64,000 nt of DNA from SAR202 cluster bacterium (GTDB lineage Bacteria > Chloroflexota > Dehalococcoidia > Lucifugimonadales > GCA-2719675). The notes under the pieces are model-generated. The model was given only the letters and a program-made list of their open reading frames with translations, was not told where the DNA came from and searched no databases. The translations under genes and the position numbers were made by a program. Each line of letters opens with the position of its first letter. Positions within the stretch are counted from its first letter, which is position 1. Where the stretch lies: assembly GCA_009392295.1 (NCBI GenBank), contig VFGW01000006.1:1-64000 (forward strand), in the 5' to 3' direction. Shown here one piece after another: positions 1 through 9,125 of the stretch.

Positions 1-1244
1 GCTGCACTCGTAGAATAATTTAACTCTAACTTATTACCTGTGAAATCTAATGTCTTAGTGATCATCTGACCTCCGTCATAACCTGCATTCAATGATGCAA
101 ATCCATCAAGCCTCAGCGTCATCCTCTCTAAATATGCAGATGTCTGAGCATAATTTCTCTGAACAAATATAGACATCTCTGTCTCTCCTGTCTGTATCAC
201 TCCACAAGCTGGATAATTATTTCGGGTAGTCCAGTTTTTATCCCCTATTCCAGGCCTTAAGAGGCTTTCTCTGAATGTGAAATCATATCGATTGCTTCCT
301 GCACGTGTTGTCATCAATACTCCGTCAGAACAATCTCCAAAATCCTCATCATCAATATCTCGTACAATCTTTGGATCCTTAATTTTTCCAAAAAATATCC
401 TTCCAGGTAGCGATATGTATATGTGGTTTGCTCTAAAATATGGAGTAGTCTGATTTGTATAAAGCTGAGCAGATGGTGTTATAGAATCAGTATCACTGTA
501 TTCCATTGGGACAAACTCTGACCAGTTTTCAAAATCTGATGATGTTGATCGAACTGTTGACCTAATCATCTCTCCTTTTTTAAGAGATCTTTGACGATAT
601 CTATCATGATCGATTAGCTTGCCATTAGATCCAACACCAAATCTTGCATACATCACATATTGTTTTTCAACTTCAGACCAAAAAATTACATTTTGTGCAT
701 CAAAATGGTTTGGCATCATCCAAGGAATTGCAGGATCTGCTCCAAAGTTTTTAAATTGTTTCCCATCAGATGAACTATAAAAATTAATTCCTTTAGTTTC
801 TGGAGTTCTAGAAGGGCAATCTCTTTCCATATTAGCTTTAAATTTTTGAGACTGTAAAGCTTCAGGGTTCATATCTAAAAATGGAGAAAAAGCTGATGAA
901 TCTGAAATATCTTTCAAAATTATGTTGTTGTTAGTAGTATTTTCAAACTCTTCTAAACTTAAATTTGGTTTATACCAATTAATTCCATCTTCACTTTCTG
1001 CATAACAAACATTGGTAGCATGACCTCTGTAATACATTCGAAATAAATCTCCATCTTTAAGTACAGTCGTATAAAAAGATGAAGAAACACCTCTTTTACC
1101 TATTTCCCAGGGTTGATCATATTTAATTGCAATATCAACAGGCGTAGGATGATGCAATTTCAATGTTGTAGCATCTAGCGAGTCAATTAAAAAATTATCG
1201 ACAAATAACTCTCTTTTATTTCCTAAAGAATTTACAGATTCCAT
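1..1244 (-). CDS. Glycosyl hydrolase family 32/43-like beta-propeller protein, 3' end outside window
   Basis: This open frame is missing from the ORF track because it runs off the left edge without a stop. From an ATG at 1244 it reads about 414 codons. The start of the protein carries ELFVDNFLID, a sequence typical of the beta-propeller proteins annotated as glycosyl hydrolase family 32/43-like in marine and planctomycete genomes. Further on come repeated blade-like signatures such as YAESEDGINW, FYSSSDGKQF and SSTSSDFENW (S-x-D-G/F-x-x-W). I see no signal peptide, so it is probably cytoplasmic. A role in recognising or cleaving a sugar is inferred from the fold only; I could not assign catalytic acids. 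It is divergent from the oxidoreductase pair that begins at 1392, so the two may share a promoter region. Confidence 0.6.
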   Translation of the reverse strand, partial: MESVNSLGNKRELFVDNFLIDSLDATTLKLHHPTPVDIAIKYDQPWEIGKRGVSSSFYTTVLKDGDLFRMYYRGHATNVCYAESEDGINWYKPNLSLEEFENTTNNNIILKDISDSSAFSPFLDMNPEALQSQKFKANMERDCPSRTPETKGINFYSSSDGKQFKNFGADPAIPWMMPNHFDAQNVIFWSEVEKQYVMYARFGVGSNGKLIDHDRYRQRSLKKGEMIRSTVRSTSSDFENWSEFVPMEYSDTDSITPSAQLYTNQTTPYFRANHIYISLPGRIFFGKIKDPKIVRDIDDEDFGDCSDGVLMTTRAGSNRYDFTFRESLLRPGIGDKNWTTRNNYPACGVIQTGETEMSIFVQRNYAQTSAYLERMTLRLDGFASLNAGYDGGQMITKTLDFTGNKLELNYSTSA

Positions 1245-1391
1245 TTCAGTCCTCATATTAATATTTTGAATAATTATCTGGATTATATATTTAATAAGAG
1301 ATAAATCAATTAATTTTCATCTAATTTGTTTGAAGATTGAATTTATCAAAGATAATATATACGAATTATAAAAATTTACTCGGAGGCAATA

Positions 1392-2534
1392 ATGGCTAAT
1401 AAAAAATTCAATATAGGTTTCATATCTTCTCACGGACATGATCTTGCTGGGCATATCATCGACCAAGCTGCTAACCCTGATTTAGAATCTATTCATTTAT
1501 GCTTAATGAACGATAAAGATGTAGCTCAAAGAGATTTAGATATAAATAAAATAGCTGAAGCTTCTGAAAAAGTAAAAACCAAAACAAAAAACATAGATGA
1601 CATCCTAAATACTAAAGACCTTGATGCTGTAGCAGTTTGCGCCAGACCTGATTTAGCACCAGATATATTCAATAAAATTCTAGATGCTAATTTACCAATT
1701 ATTACTGATAAACCAGCATCAAATGATTCAAAAAGATTAGATGATGTAGCTAAAAAAGCTGCTAAAAAAAATCTAGCGTTTGGAACTATGCTTCAATGGA
1801 GAAGAAACCCTGCTATCCTTGATATCAAGAGAGCTGTAGATAGTGGTGCACTTGGACAAATCATGACTGTAGAAGTACGTTTATTAACTAGTACTATTAA
1901 TTGGCGAGGGCCAGGTAAATCATATCTGCTTGAAAAATCAAGCATGGGTGGTGGAATTAGTTCTTGGTTAGCTTGCCATATGTTAGACATGCTTATCTTC
2001 ATTTTAGATGAAAGAATAACTGAAGTTTCAGCTTTTACAGGAAATAGACATCCTGTAAAAATTGACGTCGAAGATACAGCAATTTCAGCAATCAAAACCG
2101 AATCAGGAATCCTTGGTTCTGTGCACACAGGATATTCTTTATGCGGTCCCGGCAAATTTGGAAATGATATATATTTGGGTATCAGAGGTACTGAAGGATA
2201 TGTTAGTATACCGTTCTATATGCCAGGACAAGAAGATTTAGATAATACACTTTATTTATACAGTGAAAATGAAAATTGGGTCACAGGCGGACAAAGAGCA
2301 ATGACTTATAGCCCATACTATAAAACTCAATTTGGCAAATCAGGTGTAGACTTGGGTAGTGGAGGATATGGTGGATTTATGGCAGAAAAGCTTTTTGTTG
2401 ATTTCTTGAATTCAACAAGAAACCAAGGAAAAAACCCAACTCCTATTGAAGATTTAGTTCATGTGTTAGAAATAGGTGAAGCAATACGTGAATCTTCAGA
2501 CTCTGGAAAAGCAATTTCAATTAGTAAAACTTAA
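1392..2534 (+). CDS. Gfo/Idh/MocA family oxidoreductase, tandem copy A
   Basis: Probable NAD(P)-dependent dehydrogenase acting on a sugar or polyol. It has a Rossmann N-terminus, a DKP motif at residues 106-108 in place of the usual EKP, and a GGGISSWLACHMLDM segment near 187-201 whose His and Asp match the active-site helix of the family. The first strand (IGFISSHGH) lacks the classical GxGxxG loop, so cofactor binding may be unusual. Length (380 aa) is normal. The start has a strong GGAGG seven bases upstream. A second copy about 88% identical lies 56 bp downstream, so this is a recent tandem duplication. Substrate cannot be read from sequence. Confidence 0.85.
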   Translation: MANKKFNIGFISSHGHDLAGHIIDQAANPDLESIHLCLMNDKDVAQRDLDINKIAEASEKVKTKTKNIDDILNTKDLDAVAVCARPDLAPDIFNKILDANLPIITDKPASNDSKRLDDVAKKAAKKNLAFGTMLQWRRNPAILDIKRAVDSGALGQIMTVEVRLLTSTINWRGPGKSYLLEKSSMGGGISSWLACHMLDMLIFILDERITEVSAFTGNRHPVKIDVEDTAISAIKTESGILGSVHTGYSLCGPGKFGNDIYLGIRGTEGYVSIPFYMPGQEDLDNTLYLYSENENWVTGGQRAMTYSPYYKTQFGKSGVDLGSGGYGGFMAEKLFVDFLNSTRNQGKNPTPIEDLVHVLEIGEAIRESSDSGKAISISKT

Positions 2535-2590
2535 AAGTTCAGTATTGCTCAAATAATTTATTCAAAACACGTAACTTTTAGGAGGTTACA

Positions 2591-3736
2591 ATGGCTAATA
2601 AAAAATTCAATATAGGTTTCATATCTTCTCACGGACATGCTGTGGAAGGTCATATCGTAGATCTTGCTGCTAACCCTGATTTAGAATCTATTCATTTATG
2701 TGTAATGAACGATAAAGATGCAAATCAAAGAGATTTAGATATAAATAAGGTAGCTAAAGCTTCTGAAAAAGTAAAAACCAAAACAAAAAAAATAGATGAC
2801 ATCCTAAACACTGAAGGACTGGATGCTGTAGCAGTTTGCGTTAGACCTGATTTAGCACCAGATATATTCGATAAAATTCTAGATGCTAATTTACCAATTC
2901 TAACTGACAAACCAGCATCAAATGATTCAAAAAGATTGGCTTCTGTAGCTAAAAAAGCTGCTGAAAAAAATCTAGCTTTTGCAACTATGTTTCAATGGAG
3001 AAGAAACCCTGCTGTGCTTGATATCAAGAGAGCTGTAGATAGTGGTGCACTTGGCCAAATCATGACTGTAGAAGTGCGTTTATTAGCTAGTTCTATTAAT
3101 TGGCGCGATCCAGGTAAATCATATCTGCTTGAAAAATCAAGCATGGGTGGTGGAATTACTTCTTGGTTAGCTTGCCATATGTTAGACATGCTTATCTTTA
3201 TATTAGATGAAAGAGTAACTGAAGTTTCAGCTTTTACAGGAAATAGATATCCTATAAAAATTGACGTCGAAGATACAGCAATTTCAGCAATCAAAACCGA
3301 ATCAGGAATCCTTGGTTCTGTGCACACAGGATATTCTTTATGTGGTCCTAGCAAATTAGGAGTAAGTGACTTGTACCTAGGAATTAGAGGTACTGAAGGA
3401 TATGTTAGTATACCTTTTCATTTGCCAGGGCAAGACGATTTAGATAATACTCTTTATTTGTACAGTGAGAATGAAAACTGGGTCACAGGTGGGCAAAGAG
3501 CAATGACTTATAGCCCATTTTACAAGACTCAATTTGGTAAGTCAGGTGTAGATATGGGTAGTGGAGGATATGGTGGATTTGGTGCAGAAAAGCTTTTTAT
3601 TGATTTCCTAAATTCAACAAGAAACCAAGCAAAAATTCCAACTCCTATTAAAGATTTAGTTCATATATTAGAAATAGGGGAAGCAATGCGTGAATCTTCA
3701 AACTCTGGAAAAGCAATTTCAATTAGTAAAACTTAA
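2591..3736 (+). CDS. Gfo/Idh/MocA family oxidoreductase, tandem copy B
   Basis: This is the second member of the tandem pair. By hand count about 47 of 381 residues differ from copy A. The first 48 or so bases of the two genes are identical, and long stretches in the middle are nearly so. Differences cluster at residues 17-22 (HAVEGH against HDLAGH), near 73-76, near 116-117, and in a one-residue insertion near 260 (KLGVSDLYLG). The DKP motif and the GGGITSWLACHMLDM helix are kept, so both copies look functional. The start has AGGAGG close upstream. The differences that exist are mostly conservative, which points to purifying selection after duplication, perhaps with a change in substrate range. 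Confidence 0.85.
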   Translation: MANKKFNIGFISSHGHAVEGHIVDLAANPDLESIHLCVMNDKDANQRDLDINKVAKASEKVKTKTKKIDDILNTEGLDAVAVCVRPDLAPDIFDKILDANLPILTDKPASNDSKRLASVAKKAAEKNLAFATMFQWRRNPAVLDIKRAVDSGALGQIMTVEVRLLASSINWRDPGKSYLLEKSSMGGGITSWLACHMLDMLIFILDERVTEVSAFTGNRYPIKIDVEDTAISAIKTESGILGSVHTGYSLCGPSKLGVSDLYLGIRGTEGYVSIPFHLPGQDDLDNTLYLYSENENWVTGGQRAMTYSPFYKTQFGKSGVDMGSGGYGGFGAEKLFIDFLNSTRNQAKIPTPIKDLVHILEIGEAMRESSNSGKAISISKT

Positions 3737-3738
3737 AT

Positions 3739-4761
3739 TTATTTCAAATATTTGTCAAACCAACTGACCATTCTGTCAAAATAATCTATTAAAAACACAT
3801 GCCTTCCAGGAGGTTTGTGACAGAAAAATTTAGATGAATCACCTGTTGATTCATATTTGGGTTCAACAATTTTTAATAAATCATTCACACCCTCTTTCGG
3901 CATATCTTCATCTTCTAAAGGTGCAATCATCATGAATGGTCTAGGAGCTATACAATTTGCAACTATTTCTCCATGATCAAAATACTTTAATAATCCTGGT
4001 ACATACATAGAAGAACTATGTCTCTCTGCCATACCTTCATAAATATGCCTATAAGCACTCCCAATGTTTCCACAAATTGTGACACCTACAGCGATTGATG
4101 GGTCACAAGCCATGCTCCACCATGTACCAACTCCTCCTAAAGACATACCTGTAAGGCCAATACGTTTATGATCAATTGAATATAAACTACCTAAGACTCT
4201 GGCAGCTAATAAAGTTTCTTCTACTTTATATCCTATCTGTGTTCTACCCAATGTAGATAAAAGCTTCGTTTCTTGTTCCCAATGCGCAGTAGTACCTCTC
4301 CTATCAGCACTCCCTCTTAAAGTAATAGAAATTGTTCCATAACCCAATCTAGCAAGTTGTCTAGCCCAACCATATAACTGGCCTTCAGTTGGATTAGGTC
4401 TATGAAATTTCGATTCAGTAATTCCTTCTTTTGTCGCTGCAGTTCCACCCATACATACTATCCCTGGAGTTAAAGCATTTTTCTTAGGTTTTGGAATTAT
4501 AATAATTCCTTCTACCAATTCACCAAAAGAATTATTGTATTCAACTTTATATTCAATTAATCCTTCATTTTCAATAATTTTTCCAGATTCATAAACTACA
4601 TTAGTAGGAATATTTTCAACACCCAAAATTTCCAAAAGCTTAGCCCTAGTTTCAATAGGTGGAACTGAAACTTTATATGGAGGTTTCAAACCTTTTGGTA
4701 AATCATTTTTAGCACTAGGCAAAATCCCAGAATCATAATTTTTAGCATTTTTATCAAGCAT
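3739..4761 (-). CDS. Alpha/beta hydrolase (acetyl-xylan-esterase/dienelactone-hydrolase-like)
   Basis: Probable serine esterase or acyl hydrolase. The nucleophile elbow is G-M-S-L-G-G (about residue 207). The acid is likely in PLEDEDMP and the base in GRHVFL near the C-terminus, which gives the usual Ser-Asp-His order. An oxyanion-type CMGGTAAT stretch sits about 105 residues in. No signal peptide is visible, so it is cytoplasmic. The track starts at 4779, but the ATG at 4761 has GGTGG seven bases upstream and is preferred; the longer form would add six residues. It lies just downstream of gmk, 34 bp away, and ends 2 bp from copy B on the opposite strand. The substrate is unknown; a sugar ester or lactone is an inference from nearby genes. 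Confidence 0.75.
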   Translation of the reverse strand: MLDKNAKNYDSGILPSAKNDLPKGLKPPYKVSVPPIETRAKLLEILGVENIPTNVVYESGKIIENEGLIEYKVEYNNSFGELVEGIIIIPKPKKNALTPGIVCMGGTAATKEGITESKFHRPNPTEGQLYGWARQLARLGYGTISITLRGSADRRGTTAHWEQETKLLSTLGRTQIGYKVEETLLAARVLGSLYSIDHKRIGLTGMSLGGVGTWWSMACDPSIAVGVTICGNIGSAYRHIYEGMAERHSSSMYVPGLLKYFDHGEIVANCIAPRPFMMIAPLEDEDMPKEGVNDLLKIVEPKYESTGDSSKFFCHKPPGRHVFLIDYFDRMVSWFDKYLK

Positions 4762-4795
4762 CAAATTACCACCTAACATTAATATATTTCATATA

Positions 4796-5410
4796 TTAAA
4801 TAATCAAAATGTCTGGCTTAGGAATTTTTTTTTCTATAGCAACAATTTCAGTAAATTTATTCAATGTGTCTATCAGTTCATTTTCTTTATTAATAATTAT
4901 GTGATCAAAATTTTTTGATTTTTCAATTTCATTCTTTGCTTCAGAAATTCTTAAATCAAAATCACCACTAAGTACTCCCTTGTTAGATCTTTTTTTCAGC
5001 CTTGACTTTAAATCAGTATAACTTTCTGGTGCAATAAAAATTAATACACTTTGAGGAAACTCCTTCTTAATTGTCTCGGCTCCTTGAACATCAGTTTTAA
5101 CAATAATATCTTTTCCTGCAGAAATACCTTGTCTAATCTGATCCTTAGGTACTCCATAATAATTTTCGTATACTATTGCCCATTCTAATAATTGATTAGA
5201 ATTGATCATAGTTTTAAATTGAGTATTTGACAAAAACAAATAGTCAACTCCATCTTGTTCTTCAGTTCTCAATTGTCTCGTAGTTGCAGTAATAGCAAAG
5301 TGAAAATCATCCATAGATTTCCTGATTTCAGAAACAAGTGAATCCTTTCCAACACCTGAAGGGCCAGAAATAACAAATAATACTGATTTATTTTTAAAAG
5401 AATTACTCAT
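4796..5410 (-). CDS. gmk: Guanylate kinase
   Basis: Phosphorylates GMP to GDP with ATP. The P-loop GPSGVGKD is at residues 16-23, followed by the GMP-binding segment TATTRQLRTEEQDGVDYLFL and the YGVP element, then DVQGA and the lid arginines in RLKKR. Length (204 aa) is normal. The P-loop ends in Asp where many bacteria have Ser or Thr. This variant also occurs in plant organellar and Chloroflexota enzymes, as far as I recall. Its first codons overlap the last eight bases of aroA (AATGAGTAA), so translation is probably coupled. Many bacteria have cmk after aroA; here the downstream partner is clearly gmk. Confidence 0.95.
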   Translation of the reverse strand: MSNSFKNKSVLFVISGPSGVGKDSLVSEIRKSMDDFHFAITATTRQLRTEEQDGVDYLFLSNTQFKTMINSNQLLEWAIVYENYYGVPKDQIRQGISAGKDIIVKTDVQGAETIKKEFPQSVLIFIAPESYTDLKSRLKKRSNKGVLSGDFDLRISEAKNEIEKSKNFDHIIINKENELIDTLNKFTEIVAIEKKIPKPDILII

Positions 5411-6731
5411 TTTTTCGTAAATCTAAAGAATCACAAATGATTTTTAAAGTATGCCAAAACATAGGGTAAGAAACATCTACTGCTTCTGCATCTATAATTG
5501 TTGTAGTACCTTCAGCCATTATCCCAGCAATAGCCATAGTCATAGCTATTCGATGATCTCCATAACTAAAACAATTTCCTCCTCTCAATTTTTTACCACC
5601 ATTAATTATAAATCCATCTTCAGTAGCAATTATATCAGCACCTAAATTTGATAGGCCTTCAACTGTAGCAGATATTCTATCTGATTCCTTAAATTTTAAC
5701 TCTTCAGCATCTTTAACTACAGTTTGTCCTTTAGCAAAACATGCTGCTAATGCTAAAACAGGTAATTCATCGATAATACGTGGCACTAAATCACCCGAAA
5801 TCTCAATATTTTCTAAATCACTAGATTTTACAATTACATCTGCAATGGGTTCATTATTAATTTCACGTTCGTTTTCTAATATCAAATTTGCATTCATCGA
5901 TTTTAAAACATCAATTATTCCTAACCTTGTTGAATTAATACCTATGTTAGCAATTTTGATTTCAGAACTAGGATGAATACAACCCAAAACCATCCAAAAT
6001 GCGGCTGAACTAATATCTCCTGGCACAGTAATATTTTTTGAAGTCAAATCAGATGGATTAACTATAATTTTTAACCCATCTTGAACTATATCTGCTCCCA
6101 TAGATAACATCATTCTTTCAGTATGATCTCGTGAAAATGAAGGTTGTGTGATTTCAGATTTACCTTCAGAATGTAAAGCTGCAATCATCAAGGAAGATTT
6201 CACTTGTGCACTAGAAATTGGCATTTTATATTCTATTCCTTGTAAAGACTTTCCATTTATTAATAACGGAGGTAAATCATTTCCATTTTGACTTAAAATC
6301 TCAGCCCCCATTAAAGATAATGGTTTCATTATTCTACCCATAGGTCTTTTAACCAATGAATCATCACCAGTTATTTCACTATAAAATGGAGAACCTGCTA
6401 ATAATCCAACAATTAATCTCATTGCCGTTCCACTATTCCCTGCAAAAATCATATCTACAGGTTTAGACATCCCAAACCTTCCCTTACCAAAAACTTCAAA
6501 ACATTCTTGCGAATTTGTGATTCTACAATTTGAATGTTCAACAATCCTTACACCAAGAGATCTTAAACATCTCAATACCGATGCCTTATCATCACCTACA
6601 CAAATATTTCCAACATGAGCTCTTCCATTTGCAATAGAATTAAGTATAAAAGCTCTCTGAGAAATAGATTTATCTCCCGGAACCGAAATTTCTCCAGAAA
6701 CATTCTTACAACTACTAAGTATATATCTCAT
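5403..6731 (-). CDS. aroA: 3-phosphoshikimate 1-carboxyvinyltransferase (EPSP synthase)
   Basis: Transfers enolpyruvyl from PEP to shikimate-3-phosphate, the sixth step of chorismate synthesis. Motifs include SVPGDKSISQRAF near the N-terminus, the GNSGTAMRL motif, LKFKESDRI and YGDHRIAM near the C-terminus. The track begins at 6842, but those 37 extra residues overlap tyrA and do not resemble the family. The ATG at 6731 gives a 442-residue protein of normal length, with AAGG six bases upstream and 19 bp after the tyrA stop. It overlaps gmk by eight bases. Gene order tyrA-aroA-gmk suggests a single transcript. Confidence 0.95.
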   Translation of the reverse strand: MRYILSSCKNVSGEISVPGDKSISQRAFILNSIANGRAHVGNICVGDDKASVLRCLRSLGVRIVEHSNCRITNSQECFEVFGKGRFGMSKPVDMIFAGNSGTAMRLIVGLLAGSPFYSEITGDDSLVKRPMGRIMKPLSLMGAEILSQNGNDLPPLLINGKSLQGIEYKMPISSAQVKSSLMIAALHSEGKSEITQPSFSRDHTERMMLSMGADIVQDGLKIIVNPSDLTSKNITVPGDISSAAFWMVLGCIHPSSEIKIANIGINSTRLGIIDVLKSMNANLILENEREINNEPIADVIVKSSDLENIEISGDLVPRIIDELPVLALAACFAKGQTVVKDAEELKFKESDRISATVEGLSNLGADIIATEDGFIINGGKKLRGGNCFSYGDHRIAMTMAIAGIMAEGTTTIIDAEAVDVSYPMFWHTLKIICDSLDLRKNE

Positions 6732-6750
6732 AAAAGCCTTATCTAATATA

Positions 6751-7758
6751 TTAATTTTTTGATCGTTTGAAATATTTCCATTTAGGTTTATCTTGCGCAG
6801 ACTCCATTTTAGACATTTTCTCCGCAATTCTACCCCCAACAAACATACTCGTCATAGTAGTTTTTAGAACAGGGGTAGGCTTATTGTTTGGTATTACTTC
6901 TACACCTTGTTCCAATTTAGCTTTATCTTCCCAGGCTTTAATCAAATCATCGAACAATTTTTCAAAATTACTTTTATGAATATTTTCTTTATATTCAGAT
7001 AAAACATCTATTAATTTTTGCAACCAAATTTCGGCCATTTTGGGATTTTGCTTAATTAAATCCATCAGATTTTCAGGATCATTTGAAGCTAGCATAGACA
7101 TTTGTTTAAAATACTCCCCAGCAAATTTAGATATATCATTCCAACCTGGACTATTCGAAGCACTAGCAACTGAAGCAAAAGATGTTAATTGCGGTAACAA
7201 AGTTACTCCTAACGAATAAGAATCATGTTCGAATGAATCCATAAAAAGCGGTTTACCCCCTAATGACTCAACCATTTTAACAACAGTATTCACTGCTGTT
7301 TCACTTGAATTTATAGAAGGAACCAAAACATAATCAACATCATCGAAACTAATTAAATTTAATTCATCATAAATTTGTTTATTATGGTCTACTAAAGGAT
7401 GCCCCCCAACAAATGTAACATTTTCAGGTAAATAATTTTTAGCCCATTCTTCAATTTTTGATTTCACAGGTAATAAATCAGTTACAACTGCACCTCCAGA
7501 AATTGTCTCACCAATAGATTCCAAAAAATCCTGAGTTTGAGATAAGGGTAAATCTAAAATTATTAAACCTGAGTCTTTAATCGCAGAAGATTCATCAGTA
7601 TTAGCTACATCTATAGCACCAATATCTTTTGCATGACGTAAAACTTTTCTACTAGCAGCCGTACCCACAATTTCAGTATTTTTTATTCCAGATTTTCGTA
7701 AATAGAAACCTATTGAAGCGCTAATATCTGACATCCCAACAATTGTAATTTTTTTCAT
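6751..7758 (-). CDS. tyrA: Divergent prephenate/arogenate dehydrogenase (TyrA-like)
   Basis: Probably the oxidative decarboxylation step to tyrosine, judged by layout and position before aroA. An N-terminal Rossmann region (ITIVGMSDISASIGF) is followed by a TDLLPVKS segment, GGHPLVDHN near 118-126, and an all-helical half with EHDSYSLGVTLLPQL near 177-191. In typical TyrA these segments read GxGLIGxS, DxxSxK, GxHPMxG and HDxxxxxxSHLPH. Here the Ser of the second and the SH-H of the last are replaced, so the catalytic set is not standard. It could be an arogenate-specific or otherwise altered enzyme, or a relative with another substrate. Length is 335 aa, slightly long for the two-domain form. 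Confidence 0.65.
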   Translation of the reverse strand: MKKITIVGMSDISASIGFYLRKSGIKNTEIVGTAASRKVLRHAKDIGAIDVANTDESSAIKDSGLIILDLPLSQTQDFLESIGETISGGAVVTDLLPVKSKIEEWAKNYLPENVTFVGGHPLVDHNKQIYDELNLISFDDVDYVLVPSINSSETAVNTVVKMVESLGGKPLFMDSFEHDSYSLGVTLLPQLTSFASVASASNSPGWNDISKFAGEYFKQMSMLASNDPENLMDLIKQNPKMAEIWLQKLIDVLSEYKENIHKSNFEKLFDDLIKAWEDKAKLEQGVEVIPNNKPTPVLKTTMTSMFVGGRIAEKMSKMESAQDKPKWKYFKRSKN

Positions 7759-7797
7759 AAATCACTACCTTTACTCAATTCAAATTTAATATCTGAA

Positions 7798-9036
7798 CTA
7801 CGAATTATTTTTATTAATTTTTTGAACAAATTCTTTTTCATCATCTAGAGAAAAAATCATTTCATTAAGTTTTGCCACATGTAATTCATGTAATATTTGA
7901 CCTATCTTAGGGCCTTCAGTAATACCTAATTTAATTAAATCTTTTCCGGATAGTTGAACAGATAGATTTTTTAATTTGTTTAAATAAAGAAAAATAAACT
8001 CTTTTAAATCTGAAAATTCCTCAATTATCAAACAAGCTCTTAATACATTTTCATTGATTTTATTCATCAAAGCAAATAAATCACTATTGTTCATGTTTGT
8101 TTTTAATAAATCTCCACGAATATTATTAATTTCAAAAACACCATCTAAAATTTGCAAGAAATCTGAATTAAAGTTGAATTTTTTCACCCAAGTATCTAAC
8201 ATTTCAATTGGTATAGATAGTGCTAGTATTGAAAACTTTAATTCCTGAGAAAATTTGGAAGATTGAACTTCTTGATGATCCATTTTCAAAAAATTTGAAA
8301 GCTCAATTTTAGCACCATCAAAAAGATGCATCTTGTCATCATGATTTGCATATTGTATAAATGCTCTAGATGCAGATTCCTCATTTAATATTAAGTACAA
8401 TTCATTTGTAAGCCTATCTGAACTTATTACATCTAACATATGTAAATCTCGGATCAAGATATTTCTGGTAGAGTTTTCAATGTCAAAGCACAACCTTCCA
8501 GAATATCTAAAAAGTCTAAGAATTCTTGTAGGATCATCCTGAAAACTTTTGTCATGTAAAACTTTTATCCTTTTTTCAAGAACATCATTTTGCCCACCAA
8601 AAGGATCAATTATTTTAGAAAATTCTCCATCTTCTCCAATAGCAATTGCAATAGAATTTATTGTGAAATCTCGTCTATATAAATCCTCTTTAAAAGTACC
8701 TTTTTTAACAACAGGTAATTGCCCTGGAGAAGGATAAATTTCTTGCCTAGAAAAGGCAAAATCAACTATTTCTCCATTAAAATCAATTTTAAATGTTCCA
8801 AATCGAGATTCTTGTAATAAAGTACCTCCAATTAGGTTAGCAAAATATTGTAAATCAATATTTCCTTCTATCAAAAAATCCAAATCTGATGGAGAGCGAT
8901 CTAACAAAATATCTCGTACCGTACCACCTACTAAATAAACTGAGATGTCTGAAATTTTTACAGCAGACTCAACAGAAACAATTATATTAAGATGACTCCC
9001 ACTAAGCTTTTTCTTAAACAAATTCAGTTGAGACAA
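7798..9036 (-). CDS. cca: CCA tRNA nucleotidyltransferase / poly(A) polymerase family protein
   Basis: A class II nucleotidyltransferase that builds or repairs the CCA end of tRNAs. The head domain has YLVGGTVRDILL (residues 34-45), the metal-binding DLD at 51-53, the RRDFTINSIAI element and the RILRLFRYSGRL ribose/base-binding helices. The C-terminal half is helical and less conserved, as usual. Length (412 aa) fits. The start is TTG, supported by GGAGGG eight bases upstream. It is separated from the tyrA start by 39 bp. A pure poly(A) polymerase cannot be ruled out from motifs alone, although CCA addition is likelier for a single copy. Confidence 0.88.
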   Translation of the reverse strand: MSQLNLFKKKLSGSHLNIIVSVESAVKISDISVYLVGGTVRDILLDRSPSDLDFLIEGNIDLQYFANLIGGTLLQESRFGTFKIDFNGEIVDFAFSRQEIYPSPGQLPVVKKGTFKEDLYRRDFTINSIAIAIGEDGEFSKIIDPFGGQNDVLEKRIKVLHDKSFQDDPTRILRLFRYSGRLCFDIENSTRNILIRDLHMLDVISSDRLTNELYLILNEESASRAFIQYANHDDKMHLFDGAKIELSNFLKMDHQEVQSSKFSQELKFSILALSIPIEMLDTWVKKFNFNSDFLQILDGVFEINNIRGDLLKTNMNNSDLFALMNKINENVLRACLIIEEFSDLKEFIFLYLNKLKNLSVQLSGKDLIKLGITEGPKIGQILHELHVAKLNEMIFSLDDEKEFVQKINKNNS

Positions 9037-9125
9037 TATATCAGCCCTCCAAACTAATCATATAATAATATGGTTTAAATCAATTGTCAGTCTTTTTTAT
9101 CACATCATAAAACAGAGTTCAAAAA

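Noticed and set aside
1793-2155. Antisense ORF, repeated at 2992..3354
   Set aside because: Conserved only because the sense genes are a recent duplication; no start signal, no family match.
6732-6842. 37-residue N-terminal extension of aroA in the track
   Set aside because: It overlaps tyrA, has no family match and lacks a ribosome site; ATG 6731 fits.
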